From NCBI RefSeq assembly GCF_003935715.1, contig NZ_RHPP01000003.1, positions 23,118 to 87,117 of the forward strand: a stretch of DNA of 64,000 nucleotides, written 5' to 3'. This document shows positions 17,794 through 29,144 of this stretch, piece after piece. The notes beneath the pieces were generated by a model. The model was not told the origin of the DNA, searched no databases, and saw only the letters and a program-made list of their open reading frames with translations. The first letter of the stretch is position 1. Each line of letters opens with the position of its first letter. The DNA is from Stenotrophomonas sp. 278. Its GTDB lineage: Bacteria; Pseudomonadota; Gammaproteobacteria; Xanthomonadales; Xanthomonadaceae. Made by a program: the position numbers and the translations under genes.

Positions 17794-19011
17794 TCAGGGT
17801 GCGGTGGAGGTGGCCGCCACGACCGGCCGGTCGCGGAACAGCAGCAGGAAGGCGATCAGCACCAGCAGCGCGACGCCGGCCGGGAACAGCCAGATCTTTT
17901 CCCAGTCCGGACCGGCGGCGGTGGTGTAGTGCTCGACCACCGCGCCGGACAGGAAGGTGCCGATCAGCATGCCTACGCCATAGGTGGCCAGGGTGATGAA
18001 GCCCTGCGCGCTGCTCCGTGCGTCAGGCCCAGCATGCGCGTCGGTATAGATCTGCCCGGTGACGAAGAAGAAGTCGTAGCAGATGCCGTGCAGCACGATG
18101 CCGATCACCAGCAGCGAGAACGCGCTGCCGGCATCGCCATAGGCGAACATCACATAGCGCACCACCCACGCGGCCATGCCCACCGCCAGCATGGTTTTCA
18201 CGCCCAGCCGCACAAACAGGAACGGCATCGCCAGCATCAGCAGCACTTCGGAGACCTGGCCCAGCGACTGCAGGCCGGCCGCGCCGCGCACGCCCAGGTC
18301 GTTGAGGTACGGGTTGGTGAAGTTGTAGTAGAACGCCAACGGAATGCAGATGGCGATGGAGGCCAGGAAGAACACCAGGTACGAACGCGACTTCAGCAGG
18401 CGCAGCGAGTCCAGTCCGAGGATCTTGCCCAGCCCGGCATCACGCTGCTGTGCCAGCGGCGGCGTGTGCGGCAGGGAGAACGCGTACAGGCCCAGCAGCA
18501 GCGACGCCAGCGCCGCCATCTGGAAGGTCAGCTCCAGCCGATGCGCCTGCTCCCAGCCCAACCAGCCGATCAACACCCCGGCCACGATCCAGCCGACGCT
18601 GCCGGCCACCCGCACCAGCGGGAACTGCTTCTCCGGCGACTGCATGTGCCGCATCGCCACGCTGTTGGCCAGCGCCAGGGTGGGCATGAACAGCAGCATG
18701 TACCCCATGACACAGGCGAAGAACGTGTTGAAGTCGCTGGCCGTGGACGCAAACCACATCAGCACCGCACCGGCCAGATGCAGCACCCCGAGAATGCGCT
18801 GCGCCGCAAAGTAGCGATCCGCGATCAGGCCGACCAGGAACGGGGCGACGATGGCACCGATGGACTGGCTGAGAAACGCGGTGGCCACCTGGCTGGCGCT
18901 GGCCTGAAGCGGGCCCTGCACCAGATACGTGCCCAGGGTGACGAACCAGGCTCCCCAGATGAAGAACTGCAGAAACATCATCGCGCCCAAGCGCGACATG
19001 GTGTGCGTCAT
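17794..19011 (-). CDS. MFS sugar/nucleoside-type transporter
   Basis: 405 residues, about 12 predicted transmembrane helices, starting MSRLGAMMFLQFFIWGAWF. The opening motif and the overall pattern resemble the nucleoside:H+ symporter (NupG/XapB) group of the major facilitator superfamily, many of which sit in sugar-degradation clusters of Xanthomonadaceae and Bacteroidetes. By context it probably brings the processed sugar into the cytosol. Second gene of the minus-strand arm. Confidence 0.82.
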   Translation of the reverse strand: MTHTMSRLGAMMFLQFFIWGAWFVTLGTYLVQGPLQASASQVATAFLSQSIGAIVAPFLVGLIADRYFAAQRILGVLHLAGAVLMWFASTASDFNTFFACVMGYMLLFMPTLALANSVAMRHMQSPEKQFPLVRVAGSVGWIVAGVLIGWLGWEQAHRLELTFQMAALASLLLGLYAFSLPHTPPLAQQRDAGLGKILGLDSLRLLKSRSYLVFFLASIAICIPLAFYYNFTNPYLNDLGVRGAAGLQSLGQVSEVLLMLAMPFLFVRLGVKTMLAVGMAAWVVRYVMFAYGDAGSAFSLLVIGIVLHGICYDFFFVTGQIYTDAHAGPDARSSAQGFITLATYGVGMLIGTFLSGAVVEHYTTAAGPDWEKIWLFPAGVALLVLIAFLLLFRDRPVVAATSTAP

Positions 19012-19038
19012 GGCTACCCCTCCCAGGGCGGTAATGGC

Positions 19039-20091
19039 TTAGATTCCCAGCATGTGGCGCAGTGATTCACGGTCGGTGCCGCTGTTGGCGAAGTCGTCGA
19101 AGGCGCGTTCGGTGACCCGGATGAGATGGTCGCGGATGAACGCAGCGCCCTCGCGCGCGCCGTCTTCCGGGTGCTTCAGGCAGCACTCCCATTCCAGCAC
19201 CGCCCAGCCCGGGAAGTCGTACTGCGCGAACTTCGAGAAGATCGCCTTGAAGTCGATCTGGCCGTCGCCCAGCGAACGGAACCGCCCGGGACGATCAATC
19301 CAGTCCTGATACCCACCGTACACGCCACTGCGCGCGCTGGGACGGTACTCCGCGTCCTTGACGTGGAAGATGCCGATGCGCGCGTGGTAGCGGTCGATGA
19401 AGCCCAGGTAGTCCATCTGCTGCAGCAGCAGATGGCTGGGGTCATAGAGAATCTTGGCGCGGGGATGATGGTCGACCACGTCGAGGAAGCGCTCGAAGGT
19501 CGCGCCGTCATGCAGGTCCTCGCCCGGGTGGATCTCGAAGCACAGGTCCACGCCGCATTCGTCGAAGGTGTCCAGAATCGGCCGCCAGCGCCGCCCCAGT
19601 TCGGCGAAGGCTTCATCCACCAGGCCCGGTGGGCGCTGCGGCCAGGGATAGAAGTAAGGCCAGGCCAGCGCCCCGGAGAAGGTGGCATGCGCGGTCAGGC
19701 CAAGGCGCTGGCTGGCCTTGGCGGCCAGTTTCAGCTGCTCAACCGCCCAGGCCTGACGGGCGGCCGGATCGCCGCGCTTGTCCTGCGGTGCGAATCCGTC
19801 GAACAGACTGTCATAGGCAGGATGCACCGCGACCAGCTGGCCCTGCAGGTGAGTGGACAGTTCGGTGATCTGCATGCCGTGCCCGGCCAGCATGCCGGCG
19901 ACGTCGTCGCAGTAGGTCTGGCTGCGTGCGGCCTCGGCCAGGTCGAACAGGTGAGGGGCGCTGGTCGGCACTTGTACGCCAGAATAGCCCAGCCCCGCGG
20001 CCCATCCGGCCAGCGTGTCGAGCCGATCAAAAGGAGCTGTGTCGCCGATGAACTGTGCCAGGAACAGTGCCGGGCCCTTGAGCGTCTTCAA
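19039..20091 (-). CDS. Cytosolic sugar isomerase/epimerase (TIM barrel)
   Basis: 350 residues, no signal peptide. TIM-barrel isomerase/epimerase with LCFEIHPGEDLHDG, ILYDPSHLLLQQMDY, IFHVKDAEYRPS and the final Glu in WAVLEWECCL as ligands. Start assigned to a TTG at 20091 (first residues MKTLKGPALF) because it is preceded by GAGGG at a proper distance; the TTG at 20112 would sit inside the operator. It is the first gene of the minus-strand arm and lies 15 bases downstream of the palindrome at 20107-20122. Confidence 0.82.
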   Translation of the reverse strand: MKTLKGPALFLAQFIGDTAPFDRLDTLAGWAAGLGYSGVQVPTSAPHLFDLAEAARSQTYCDDVAGMLAGHGMQITELSTHLQGQLVAVHPAYDSLFDGFAPQDKRGDPAARQAWAVEQLKLAAKASQRLGLTAHATFSGALAWPYFYPWPQRPPGLVDEAFAELGRRWRPILDTFDECGVDLCFEIHPGEDLHDGATFERFLDVVDHHPRAKILYDPSHLLLQQMDYLGFIDRYHARIGIFHVKDAEYRPSARSGVYGGYQDWIDRPGRFRSLGDGQIDFKAIFSKFAQYDFPGWAVLEWECCLKHPEDGAREGAAFIRDHLIRVTERAFDDFANSGTDRESLRHMLGI

Positions 20092-20106
20092 CGTGTTTCG
20101 CCCTCG

Positions 20107-20122
20107 ATGCAATCGATTGCAT
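20107..20122. promoter_or_regulatory. LacI-family operator of the minus-strand sugar arm
   Basis: ATGCAATCGATTGCAT is a perfect 16-base palindrome sharing its 14-base core with 11366-11379. Being between the divergent isomerase and lacI-type genes, it can repress the minus arm and autoregulate the regulator. Confidence 0.8.
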
Positions 20123-20186
20123 TATCCTAGCAGCGCCTCCCGCAAGACCTGTTGTGCAGTGCACAGCGGCAGAAGGAACTGACCTC

Positions 20187-21218
20187 ATGGCCACCATCTA
20201 CGACATCGCAAAGCACGTGGGCGTCTCGGCCGGGACGGTGTCGCGTGCGCTCTCGCGGCCGGACAAAGTGCTGCCGGCAACGCGCGCGCGCATCGAGCAG
20301 GCTGCGGCCGCGCTGGGCTATGTGCCCAACGCGGTAGCCAGAAATCTCAAGACCCAGCGCAGCGGCAAGATCCTGGTCACCGTGCCGGACATCGCCAATC
20401 CGTTCTTCGCCCAGATCCTGCAGGGCGCAGAGGACGCGGCACAGGCGGTGGGCTATGCGGTGCTGCTGGGCGACACCCAGCATCTGCCCGAACGCGAGGA
20501 GCGCTACGCGCAGATGCTCCGGCGCAACGAGGCTGACGGGCTGATCGTGCTGGGGCATCGGCTGCCACCGACGGCGCGCGAGATCGTGCAGCAGCTCGGG
20601 GATGCCGCGCCGGTGGTGAATGGGTGCGAGTTCGACCCGGCCGTGGGGATTCCCAGTGTGCATATCGACAACGCTGCGGCTGCGCGCGCTGTCATGGATC
20701 ATCTGTATGGGTTGGGACACGAGCGGATTGCCGTGGTCGGTGGGCCGACCGACAATCCACTGCACCAGCAGCGGATGGAAGGCGTGCGAGGTGTCGCCAA
20801 GGCGCGCAAGCGTCTACGCAGCCTGAGCATTGCACCAGGTGACTTTTCCCTTGAGTCGGGCCACGCAGCGACGCTTGCGTTGCTGGACGGCGCATCCGTA
20901 CCGACGGCGATTTTCTGTTTCAGCGACCAGATGGCGCTGGGGGCGATGGCGGCCTGCCGGGAGCAAGGCGTCCGCGTGCCGGATGACGTCTCCATTGTCG
21001 GCTTCGACGATCTGGCGTCGTCCCGCTACCTCACGCCGCCGCTGACGACGGTCCGGCAGCCCATGCGCGAGATCGGCGCACGTGCGGTACACCTGCTGCT
21101 CGCTCTTATTGATCGGGTGGACGTGCCGCTGCAGCAGACGTTGGAATTTGACCTGATGCTACGAGGCTCGACAGCGGCCGCAGTATCGGCAGGAACAACG
21201 CCGAAATCCCCACGTTGA
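20187..21218 (+). CDS. LacI-family regulator of the sugar cluster
   Basis: 343 residues. HTH and hinge TIYDIAKHVGVSAGTVSRAL ... ALGYVPNAVARNLKTQRSG at the N-terminus, then the effector-binding domain (VTVPDIANPFFAQI, IVGFDDLASSRYLTPPLTTV). Start taken at the ATG at 20187; an upstream in-frame GTG (20154) is less likely. It stands divergent to the minus arm, and the shared palindrome at 20107-20122 and 11366-11379 is the obvious target, so it most likely represses both arms until a keto-sugar or related inducer binds. The last 113 bases overlap the convergent Na/Pi cotransporter gene. Confidence 0.9.
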   Translation: MATIYDIAKHVGVSAGTVSRALSRPDKVLPATRARIEQAAAALGYVPNAVARNLKTQRSGKILVTVPDIANPFFAQILQGAEDAAQAVGYAVLLGDTQHLPEREERYAQMLRRNEADGLIVLGHRLPPTAREIVQQLGDAAPVVNGCEFDPAVGIPSVHIDNAAAARAVMDHLYGLGHERIAVVGGPTDNPLHQQRMEGVRGVAKARKRLRSLSIAPGDFSLESGHAATLALLDGASVPTAIFCFSDQMALGAMAACREQGVRVPDDVSIVGFDDLASSRYLTPPLTTVRQPMREIGARAVHLLLALIDRVDVPLQQTLEFDLMLRGSTAAAVSAGTTPKSPR

Positions 21219-22062
21219 AGAGAAGGTGAGCCAGCGCCACGGCCATGCCCGGGTCGTTGGCGAATGCCACCACGGCGCGCGAGAAGGGCACCAGGAACGG
21301 CAATAGCATGAGTGTGCCCGCAGCGTTGAACAGCAGGTTGGCCAGCGCCGTAGCACGTGCCACCGCTCCCATGGTCATGCTGACAATCAACGCTGTGGAA
21401 GTGGAACCCACATTGGCCCCCACCACCATGGGGATGGCCGCCTCAGCCGGCAGCACGCCCTGCTGCACCAGCAGGATGGCAACGCCGGTGGTCACGCTGC
21501 TGGACTGAACCAGCGCCGTGATCAGCAGGCCGCTGAGGACGCCCAGCCAAGGTGAGTTGGCCATGGCAAGCCAGCTGCTGAGCCACGGCTGCCCACGCAG
21601 CGGTTGTACCTGCGCTGCGATCAGGTCCAGCGCGAACAGAATGAGGCCGAGGTAGAACAACGGCTTGGCTGCCGGGCGCAGGCGCATCGGCAGCACCGTC
21701 GCCAGCGCGCCCAGCAAGATCAGCACTGGGCCCAAGCCGGCGAGCTTGAAGGACACCAGCCAGGCGGTGGCGGTGGTGCCGACATTGGCCCCCAACAGCA
21801 CCGCCAGACTGGCCCGGAACGACAGCAGCGAGGCATCCACCAGTGCCACTGTGAGTGCGGTGACCGCACTGCTGGACTGCACCACCGCAGTGGCCAGCGC
21901 ACCGACCATGAAGCCTCTCCATCGACCCGTGGTCAGTCGCTGCAGTGAGGTGCGCAGAAGGGTTTCACCACTGCCACGCAGCTGCTCGGTGAAACCTTGC
22001 AGTCCATACAGAAACAACACCACGGCGGCAACGAGGGCGAGGACTGCTGAGACGCTGCTCAT
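21106..22062 (-). CDS. Na/Pi cotransporter family protein
   Basis: 318 residues, about eight membrane segments. Two inverted repeat halves carry the family's QSSS motifs: VVQSSSAVTALTVAL and LVQSSSVTTGVAIL, with GANVGTT and GANVGSTSTA loops. This is the PNaS (type II Na+/phosphate cotransporter) fold without the PhoU-like C-terminal domain, so a short form. The unusually long C-terminal tail (after LRPLSSLV) overlaps the end of the LacI gene by 113 bases. Confidence 0.85.
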   Translation of the reverse strand: MSSVSAVLALVAAVVLFLYGLQGFTEQLRGSGETLLRTSLQRLTTGRWRGFMVGALATAVVQSSSAVTALTVALVDASLLSFRASLAVLLGANVGTTATAWLVSFKLAGLGPVLILLGALATVLPMRLRPAAKPLFYLGLILFALDLIAAQVQPLRGQPWLSSWLAMANSPWLGVLSGLLITALVQSSSVTTGVAILLVQQGVLPAEAAIPMVVGANVGSTSTALIVSMTMGAVARATALANLLFNAAGTLMLLPFLVPFSRAVVAFANDPGMAVALAHLLFNVGISALFLPILRPLSSLVASGQIPTSAAAARPPDQ

Positions 22063-22270
22063 ACGGAACCGGACTGAGGGCGGACCCGCGATCGTGGCGC
22101 AGCGGAATAGTGAATTGCCAATTGCGACTGAAAGTACGGCGTTTCGCCGCGCCTTGGCGTGCCGATTGCGACATCGGCAACGGTGCCGCTGGCATGGATC
22201 AGGCAGCGCCAGGAACTGACGCAGCGCTTATGATGTGGGTCGTTGTGAGCAACAATGGATAGGACATCCC

Positions 22271-23911
22271 GTGCGTTTTACTGTTTCTGTAGTGCTGGCA
22301 ACCGCCCTGATGGGCAGTCCTGTGATCGCCGTTGCGGCCGAGCATGTGTATGCGTCGCTGCAGTTGATCCAGCATGACGATGCCATGCAGTCCGGCGTGG
22401 AGTCGGTGACGCTGCAACGAGTGAAGGTCGACGCCGCGGCGAAGGGCGGCCGTAATGTCACTGTGCAGCCATTGTGGGCCGAGTATCAGGTGATGGGCCA
22501 TGGCAAGCGCCGTGTGACCGACCTCGATCAGCGCGAGCCGGGCGTTCAGCCCATGCTGGACGACTTGGCGTCCGGATTCCGCACGATGGTCTCGGCCAAG
22601 GACGAAGCCGGTGTGCTGGAACCCGTGAACCCGTGCGTCTGGGAGCAGGCGGTGACGGCGATGCCGGAGGCAACGCAGTGGCAGCTCTCCGGCGAGAATG
22701 TGCTGGCCATGCTACCGCAACAGGTCCCAGAGCAGTGGCAGGTCGGTCAGACCCATCGTCGTACGGCGAAGTCGCGGGCGCATGGGACCGTGGCGGTGGA
22801 GCAGAAGGTGGTTGCATTGACCCCGACGGTCGCAGTGCTGGATTTCACGGTGACTGGCAAGGCGTTGAAGGGCACCGGGCGACAGGCGGTGCGTCGCAGC
22901 GACGGTATGCCGGTGGAGACCCGCATGTCGCTGCATCGCGATGCGGTACGCGGCCTTCCGGCGACCACCGAGACTGCCCACGTCGCCGATCTGGCCTACG
23001 AACCCTTCCTGGAGCCGATGACCGCCGAGCAGTATCGCCAGCAGGTCGCGTCGGTCACCGACGAGCTTGCGCGGCCTCCGTACAGTGCACCCAGCGGTCG
23101 CCCTGACGATTACGCGCCCTCCAACGAAACCCTGGACAAGCTGGATGCCTGGATGGTGTCGGCCGATGCCGTGCCGGCCTTCGAGAAAAGCCTTCGCTTT
23201 GCGCTGCTGCCGGATCGGGATTCCGGTCGCACGCTGCTGGCGATCGGTGCGGAGGCCCGCTTGGGTCCGGCATCTCCTGTCTCCTCGGTACTGGAGCCTA
23301 CGCTGACCGTGCGCCCGCGTTCGGTGACCCTGTTGGGACGCGATGGAAAACCCCTGCCGGATCTGGAGGCGGTGCGGGCCCTTTCGTCGTTCCAGATGGA
23401 GGGGCGGCACAAGGCGCTCGAAAACTCGTCCTCGTTCCCGTTCCGCCTGCCTTTGAACACCACCGAGCAGCAGCGGCAGGCGCTGCATCGCATCCGCATG
23501 ACGGTGGATGTCGAGGTGCACCGTTGGAGGGGTACGGAAGTCATCAAGCCTGGCGAGGCATCCAGGGTGAACCCCAGCGTGCGCGTCTCAATGCCGGCAC
23601 CGCATCGGATCACCCTGTTGAATGAGCGGGTGCAGCCTGCCGCACCGGAAGGCATCTGGACCAGCGTGGTGCCGTTGGACGCGCAAGGGCAGGAGATTCC
23701 GACCCGGCACCTGGCGGTGGGCCCATTCCAGAAGAAGGTAGGTGACAGCGAACTTCCGCTGGTCTGGGAGTTCAGCACTGAGCCTTACCGTAATGAGATA
23801 GCGGCCGAGCGGCCGATTGCCGCGCTGCAGTTGCGGCACTATGGCTGGGAAACGCTGCGCCGGGAGTGGGAGTTCTGGCGGGCAGGGGAAGACGGGAAGC
23901 TTATCGAGTGA
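22271..23911 (+). CDS. Exported protein of unknown function
   Basis: 546 residues, not recognised. A GTG start at 22271 gives a clean signal peptide (RFTVSVVLATALMGSPVIAVAA) and is preferred over the ATG at 22235, which would add 12 hydrophilic residues. The mature protein has no clear repeats, cysteine clusters or membrane segments; it looks like mixed beta structure, with a possible second domain from about residue 360 (PRSVTLLGRDGKPLPDLEAV) onward. It stands alone between the phosphate transporter and the LysR gene, and ends 7 bases before the convergent LysR end. Confidence 0.6.
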   Translation: MRFTVSVVLATALMGSPVIAVAAEHVYASLQLIQHDDAMQSGVESVTLQRVKVDAAAKGGRNVTVQPLWAEYQVMGHGKRRVTDLDQREPGVQPMLDDLASGFRTMVSAKDEAGVLEPVNPCVWEQAVTAMPEATQWQLSGENVLAMLPQQVPEQWQVGQTHRRTAKSRAHGTVAVEQKVVALTPTVAVLDFTVTGKALKGTGRQAVRRSDGMPVETRMSLHRDAVRGLPATTETAHVADLAYEPFLEPMTAEQYRQQVASVTDELARPPYSAPSGRPDDYAPSNETLDKLDAWMVSADAVPAFEKSLRFALLPDRDSGRTLLAIGAEARLGPASPVSSVLEPTLTVRPRSVTLLGRDGKPLPDLEAVRALSSFQMEGRHKALENSSSFPFRLPLNTTEQQRQALHRIRMTVDVEVHRWRGTEVIKPGEASRVNPSVRVSMPAPHRITLLNERVQPAAPEGIWTSVVPLDAQGQEIPTRHLAVGPFQKKVGDSELPLVWEFSTEPYRNEIAAERPIAALQLRHYGWETLRREWEFWRAGEDGKLIE

Positions 23912-23918
23912 GCAGGTT

Positions 23919-24814
23919 TCACGCTTGCTTGTAACGCAACGCCTCCACCAGCAGGGAAAACGCCTGCGAAGGCTGCCTCCTGCTGGGGTAGTAAAGGTGA
24001 TACCCGGGAAACAACTGGCACCAGTCATCCAGCACCAGCCGCAGCCGCTTGGCCGCCACGTGCGGCTGCACCATGTCTTCAGGAAGGAAACCCAGCCCGA
24101 ACCCGGCCAGCACGGCATCCAGAATCCGGTCAGTGCTGTTGAACGCCAGCCGGCCGTTCACCCGCACGTTCAGTGGGTGGCCGTCCTTCTCGAACTCCCA
24201 TGCGTACAGGCCACCCTGGCTGAGAAAGCGCAGGTTGATGCATTCGTGCGCCACCAGATCGCGTGGGGTGGCCGGCGACGCGCGTCCACGCAGATACTTC
24301 GGCGAGCCCACCACCACCAGCCGGGTCGGCGGACCAATCGGCGTGGCGATCATGTCCCGCGCCACCTGCTCGCCCAGGCGCACACCGGCGTCGAAGCGGT
24401 CGGCCACGATGTCGATCAGGCTGGAGTCGGTGATGATCTCCACCCCCACTTCCGGGTACCGGGTCAGGAAGTCGCGCAGCACCGGCCACAGCACCGCGCG
24501 GGCCGCGTGTTCGGTAGCGGTGATGCGGATGGTGCCACTGGGCGTGTCACGCAGTTCGGCCAGGCCGGCCAGGGCCTCATCAATACTCCCGAACGTCGGG
24601 GCGAGGGTCGCCAGCAGACGCTCGCCGGCCTCCGTGGGGGCCACGCTGCGGGTGGTGCGGGTGAGCAGGCGGATGCCCACCCTGGTTTCCAGTTGCCGCA
24701 GGGTATGCTCAGCGCGGAGGGCGACACCCCCAGCCGGCCGGCAGCGCGGGTGAAGCTGCGCTCCTGCGCCACCGTCACGAAGGCCTGCAGGTCGTTGTAG
24801 TTCTCGCGGCTCAT
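23919..24814 (-). pseudogene. LysR-family regulator, frameshifted
   Basis: The reading frame starting at 24814 gives a normal LysR N-terminus (MSRENYNDLQAFVTVAQERSF ... GVSPSALS) but then loses sense; the frame covering 23919-24680 gives the remainder (LETRVGIRLLTRTTRSVAPTEAG onward) including the whole effector-binding domain. The break is near 24706, where inserting one C would restore SHTLRQLET. So the gene carries a one-base deletion in the wing after the recognition helix. The protein would be ~298 residues if intact, of the group that regulates the adjacent aldo/keto reductase. A sequencing error is a real alternative, since everything else is well kept. Confidence 0.8.
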
Positions 24815-24831
24815 GAGGCCAACCTGTATTG

Positions 24832-24846
24832 ATGAGTGCTGCTCAT
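24832..24846. promoter_or_regulatory. LysR box between regulator and aldo/keto reductase
   Basis: ATGAGTGCTGCTCAT is a perfect inverted repeat with a 5-base centre and contains the T-N11-A pattern (T at 24833, A at 24845). It is the natural site for the divergent LysR protein. Confidence 0.65.
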
Positions 24847-24926
24847 AAGTCTATTCGCATTTGCCCGGATTATCGAAAAGGCCGGCTCGGCGCACACTGT
24901 CGTCCTTCCCTCACAGCAGGAGCTGA

Positions 24927-27248
<2,322 letters not shown>

Positions 27249-27344
27249 TGCACGCGGCTGGACGGAATGAGAGAAATTTGAAGGTCGCGCCGGTCTCGTG
27301 GCCGGCAAGCTTGAGGGCCATCAGGCGCACATTGAAGGTCGATC

Positions 27345-27857
27345 ATGCCGCTGAAAGTTGGTGACTCCGGGGCGCTGGGCCAGCGCAAGCAGACCCGGCG
27401 CGAGCGATTCCTTGCCGAGATGAGCGAGGCCATCCCATGGAAGCACTTGATAACGCTCATCCAGCCGCACTACCCGCAGATCGGGATTCGCGGCCGTCAG
27501 CCGTATCCCCTGGCGACGATGCTGCGCGTGCACCTGCTTCAGCAATGGTATGCGCTCAGCGATGCGTCCATGGAGGACGCGCTACATGATTCGGGCGTGA
27601 TGCGTCGATTCGCCGGCATCAGCGGCGTGACCCGGGTGCCCGATGAGACCACCATACTCAACTTCCGCGCCCTGCTGGAGACGCACACCTTGGCAGCGGA
27701 GGTGCTTCACGTGGTCAGTGCGAGTCTGCAGTGCCGGGGAATCAGCGTGCGCGCAGGGAAGATCGTCGATGCCGCTGTCATTCATGCGCAGGGTTCCAGC
27801 CGAAGTATCGACATGGTCGAAAGCTTGGCTCGAACAGGGCGCGGGGTCGATCAGTAG
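27345..27857 (+). pseudogene. Truncated IS5-family transposase (IS1479-like)
   Basis: 170 residues corresponding to the N-terminal half of an IS5-group transposase: RKQTRRERFLAEM, GRQPYPLATMLRVHLLQQWYALSD, VPDETTILNFRALLE and IVDAAVIHAQGSS match the conserved N-terminal region, with the first catalytic Asp in IVDA. The frame stops just after, and the second half of the DDE domain is absent. No terminal inverted repeats could be identified on either side, so the element is a dead remnant between two lipoprotein genes. Confidence 0.8.
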
Positions 27858-27944
27858 AAATACTGGCGTGTTATGCGTAAAACGCCGCTTGGAGCACAGG
27901 GTGTTAGGCGCGATGCTCCCGGCCAGACGAACGAGGAGCGTGCC

Positions 27945-29081
27945 ATGGGCAAGATCACTCTGCTGTTGCTGGGTGCCGCGCTCTGCGCCGGCTGTGGTGG
28001 CCAGCACGAAGCGCAGCCTGCTTCACCAGAGGCCGAACCCACAGCGCAGGCACCTGTCGCGCCAGTGCCTGCATCGGTTCCGCCGCCGCCCACCCCAGTC
28101 GCCGAGCCCCCGCCGGCGCTTACGGCCGATGGCGCGCAGGTAGTGACCCTCGCCAACTTCATCCGGGCGGAGTCAGACACCTACATTGCCAAACATACCG
28201 AAGAAGCGGGCGGGCTGGGCAGGCTCGTGCACCGCCGGGAACCGGCCTCCGTCGACAACCAGACCGTGATCCGTCTCAACCGTGACACCTTGTACACCTC
28301 GGCGGTGTTCGACCTGGACGCCGGGCCGGTAACGATCACGCTGCCCGAAGCAGGCGAGCGGTTCCAATCGCTGATGGTGGTGAACCAGGACCACTACGCA
28401 TGGACCGAGTACGGTGCCGGCCCCCATACCTTCGACCGGCAGAAGGCCGGCACGCGTTACGCGCTGGTGGGGATTCGCACCCTGGTCGATCCAGCGGATG
28501 CGTCCGATGTGGAGGCCGTGCACCGTCTGCAGGATGCGATCACCGTGGCCCAGCCCGGTGGTCCGGGCACGCTGGAACTGCCGCGCTGGGACAGTGTGAC
28601 CCAGGGCAAAGTGCGCGACGCATTGCTGGCCCTCGCCGCCACGTCGCCCGGTTTCCGGCATGCCTTCGGTCAGGCCGGCCAGGTGGACCCGGTCGCGCAT
28701 CTGATGGCGACGGCAGCGGGGTGGGGCGGCAATCCCGACAAGGACGCCACCTACCTGGGTGTGGCACCACCCAACAATGACGGCAAGGCCGTATACCGGT
28801 TGCGGGTCAAAGACGTGCCGGTGGACGCGTTCTGGTCGGTGAGCGTGTACAACGCCAAGGGCTATTTCGAGAAGAACGCGCTGGGCGCTTATTCGCTCAA
28901 CAACCTCACTGCGGTCAAGGACCCGGACGGCGCAGTGACGATCCAGTTTGGGGGATGCGACGGGAAGGTGCCGAACTGCCTGCCGACGATGCCCGGCTGG
29001 AACTACACCGTGCGGCTGTACCGGCCACAGCAGGCGATATTGGATGGCAGCTGGACGTTCCCGGCCGCCGAACCGGTGTAG
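27945..29081 (+). CDS. DUF1254/DUF1214 lipoprotein
   Basis: 378 residues. The start at 27945 follows GAGGAG and gives a lipoprotein signal (LLLGAALCAGC), then a Pro/Ala-rich linker of about 50 residues, then DUF1254 (NQTVIRLNRDTLYTSAVFDL) and a C-terminal DUF1214 (FWSVSVYNAKGYFEKN ... YSLNN). Proteins of this pair are common in proteobacteria with no agreed function. The stop codon TAG is the TAG of a REP element, and the protein ends AEPV. Confidence 0.8.
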   Translation: MGKITLLLLGAALCAGCGGQHEAQPASPEAEPTAQAPVAPVPASVPPPPTPVAEPPPALTADGAQVVTLANFIRAESDTYIAKHTEEAGGLGRLVHRREPASVDNQTVIRLNRDTLYTSAVFDLDAGPVTITLPEAGERFQSLMVVNQDHYAWTEYGAGPHTFDRQKAGTRYALVGIRTLVDPADASDVEAVHRLQDAITVAQPGGPGTLELPRWDSVTQGKVRDALLALAATSPGFRHAFGQAGQVDPVAHLMATAAGWGGNPDKDATYLGVAPPNNDGKAVYRLRVKDVPVDAFWSVSVYNAKGYFEKNALGAYSLNNLTAVKDPDGAVTIQFGGCDGKVPNCLPTMPGWNYTVRLYRPQQAILDGSWTFPAAEPV

Positions 29082-29144
29082 GGACACGCCATGCGTGTCC
29101 ACGCGATGCCGGCGATTCTGCGGACACGCGTGGCGTGTCCCTAC
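29078..29144. repeat. Inverted pair of SMAG/REP elements, one supplying a stop codon
   Basis: Left copy 29078-29100 starts GTAGGGACACGCC; right copy 29122-29144 is inverted and ends GTCCCTAC. They belong to the GACACGC subfamily. The left TAG (29079-29081) is the stop codon of the DUF1254 gene; the right end overlaps the stop region of the helicase gene (29141-). Confidence 0.9.
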
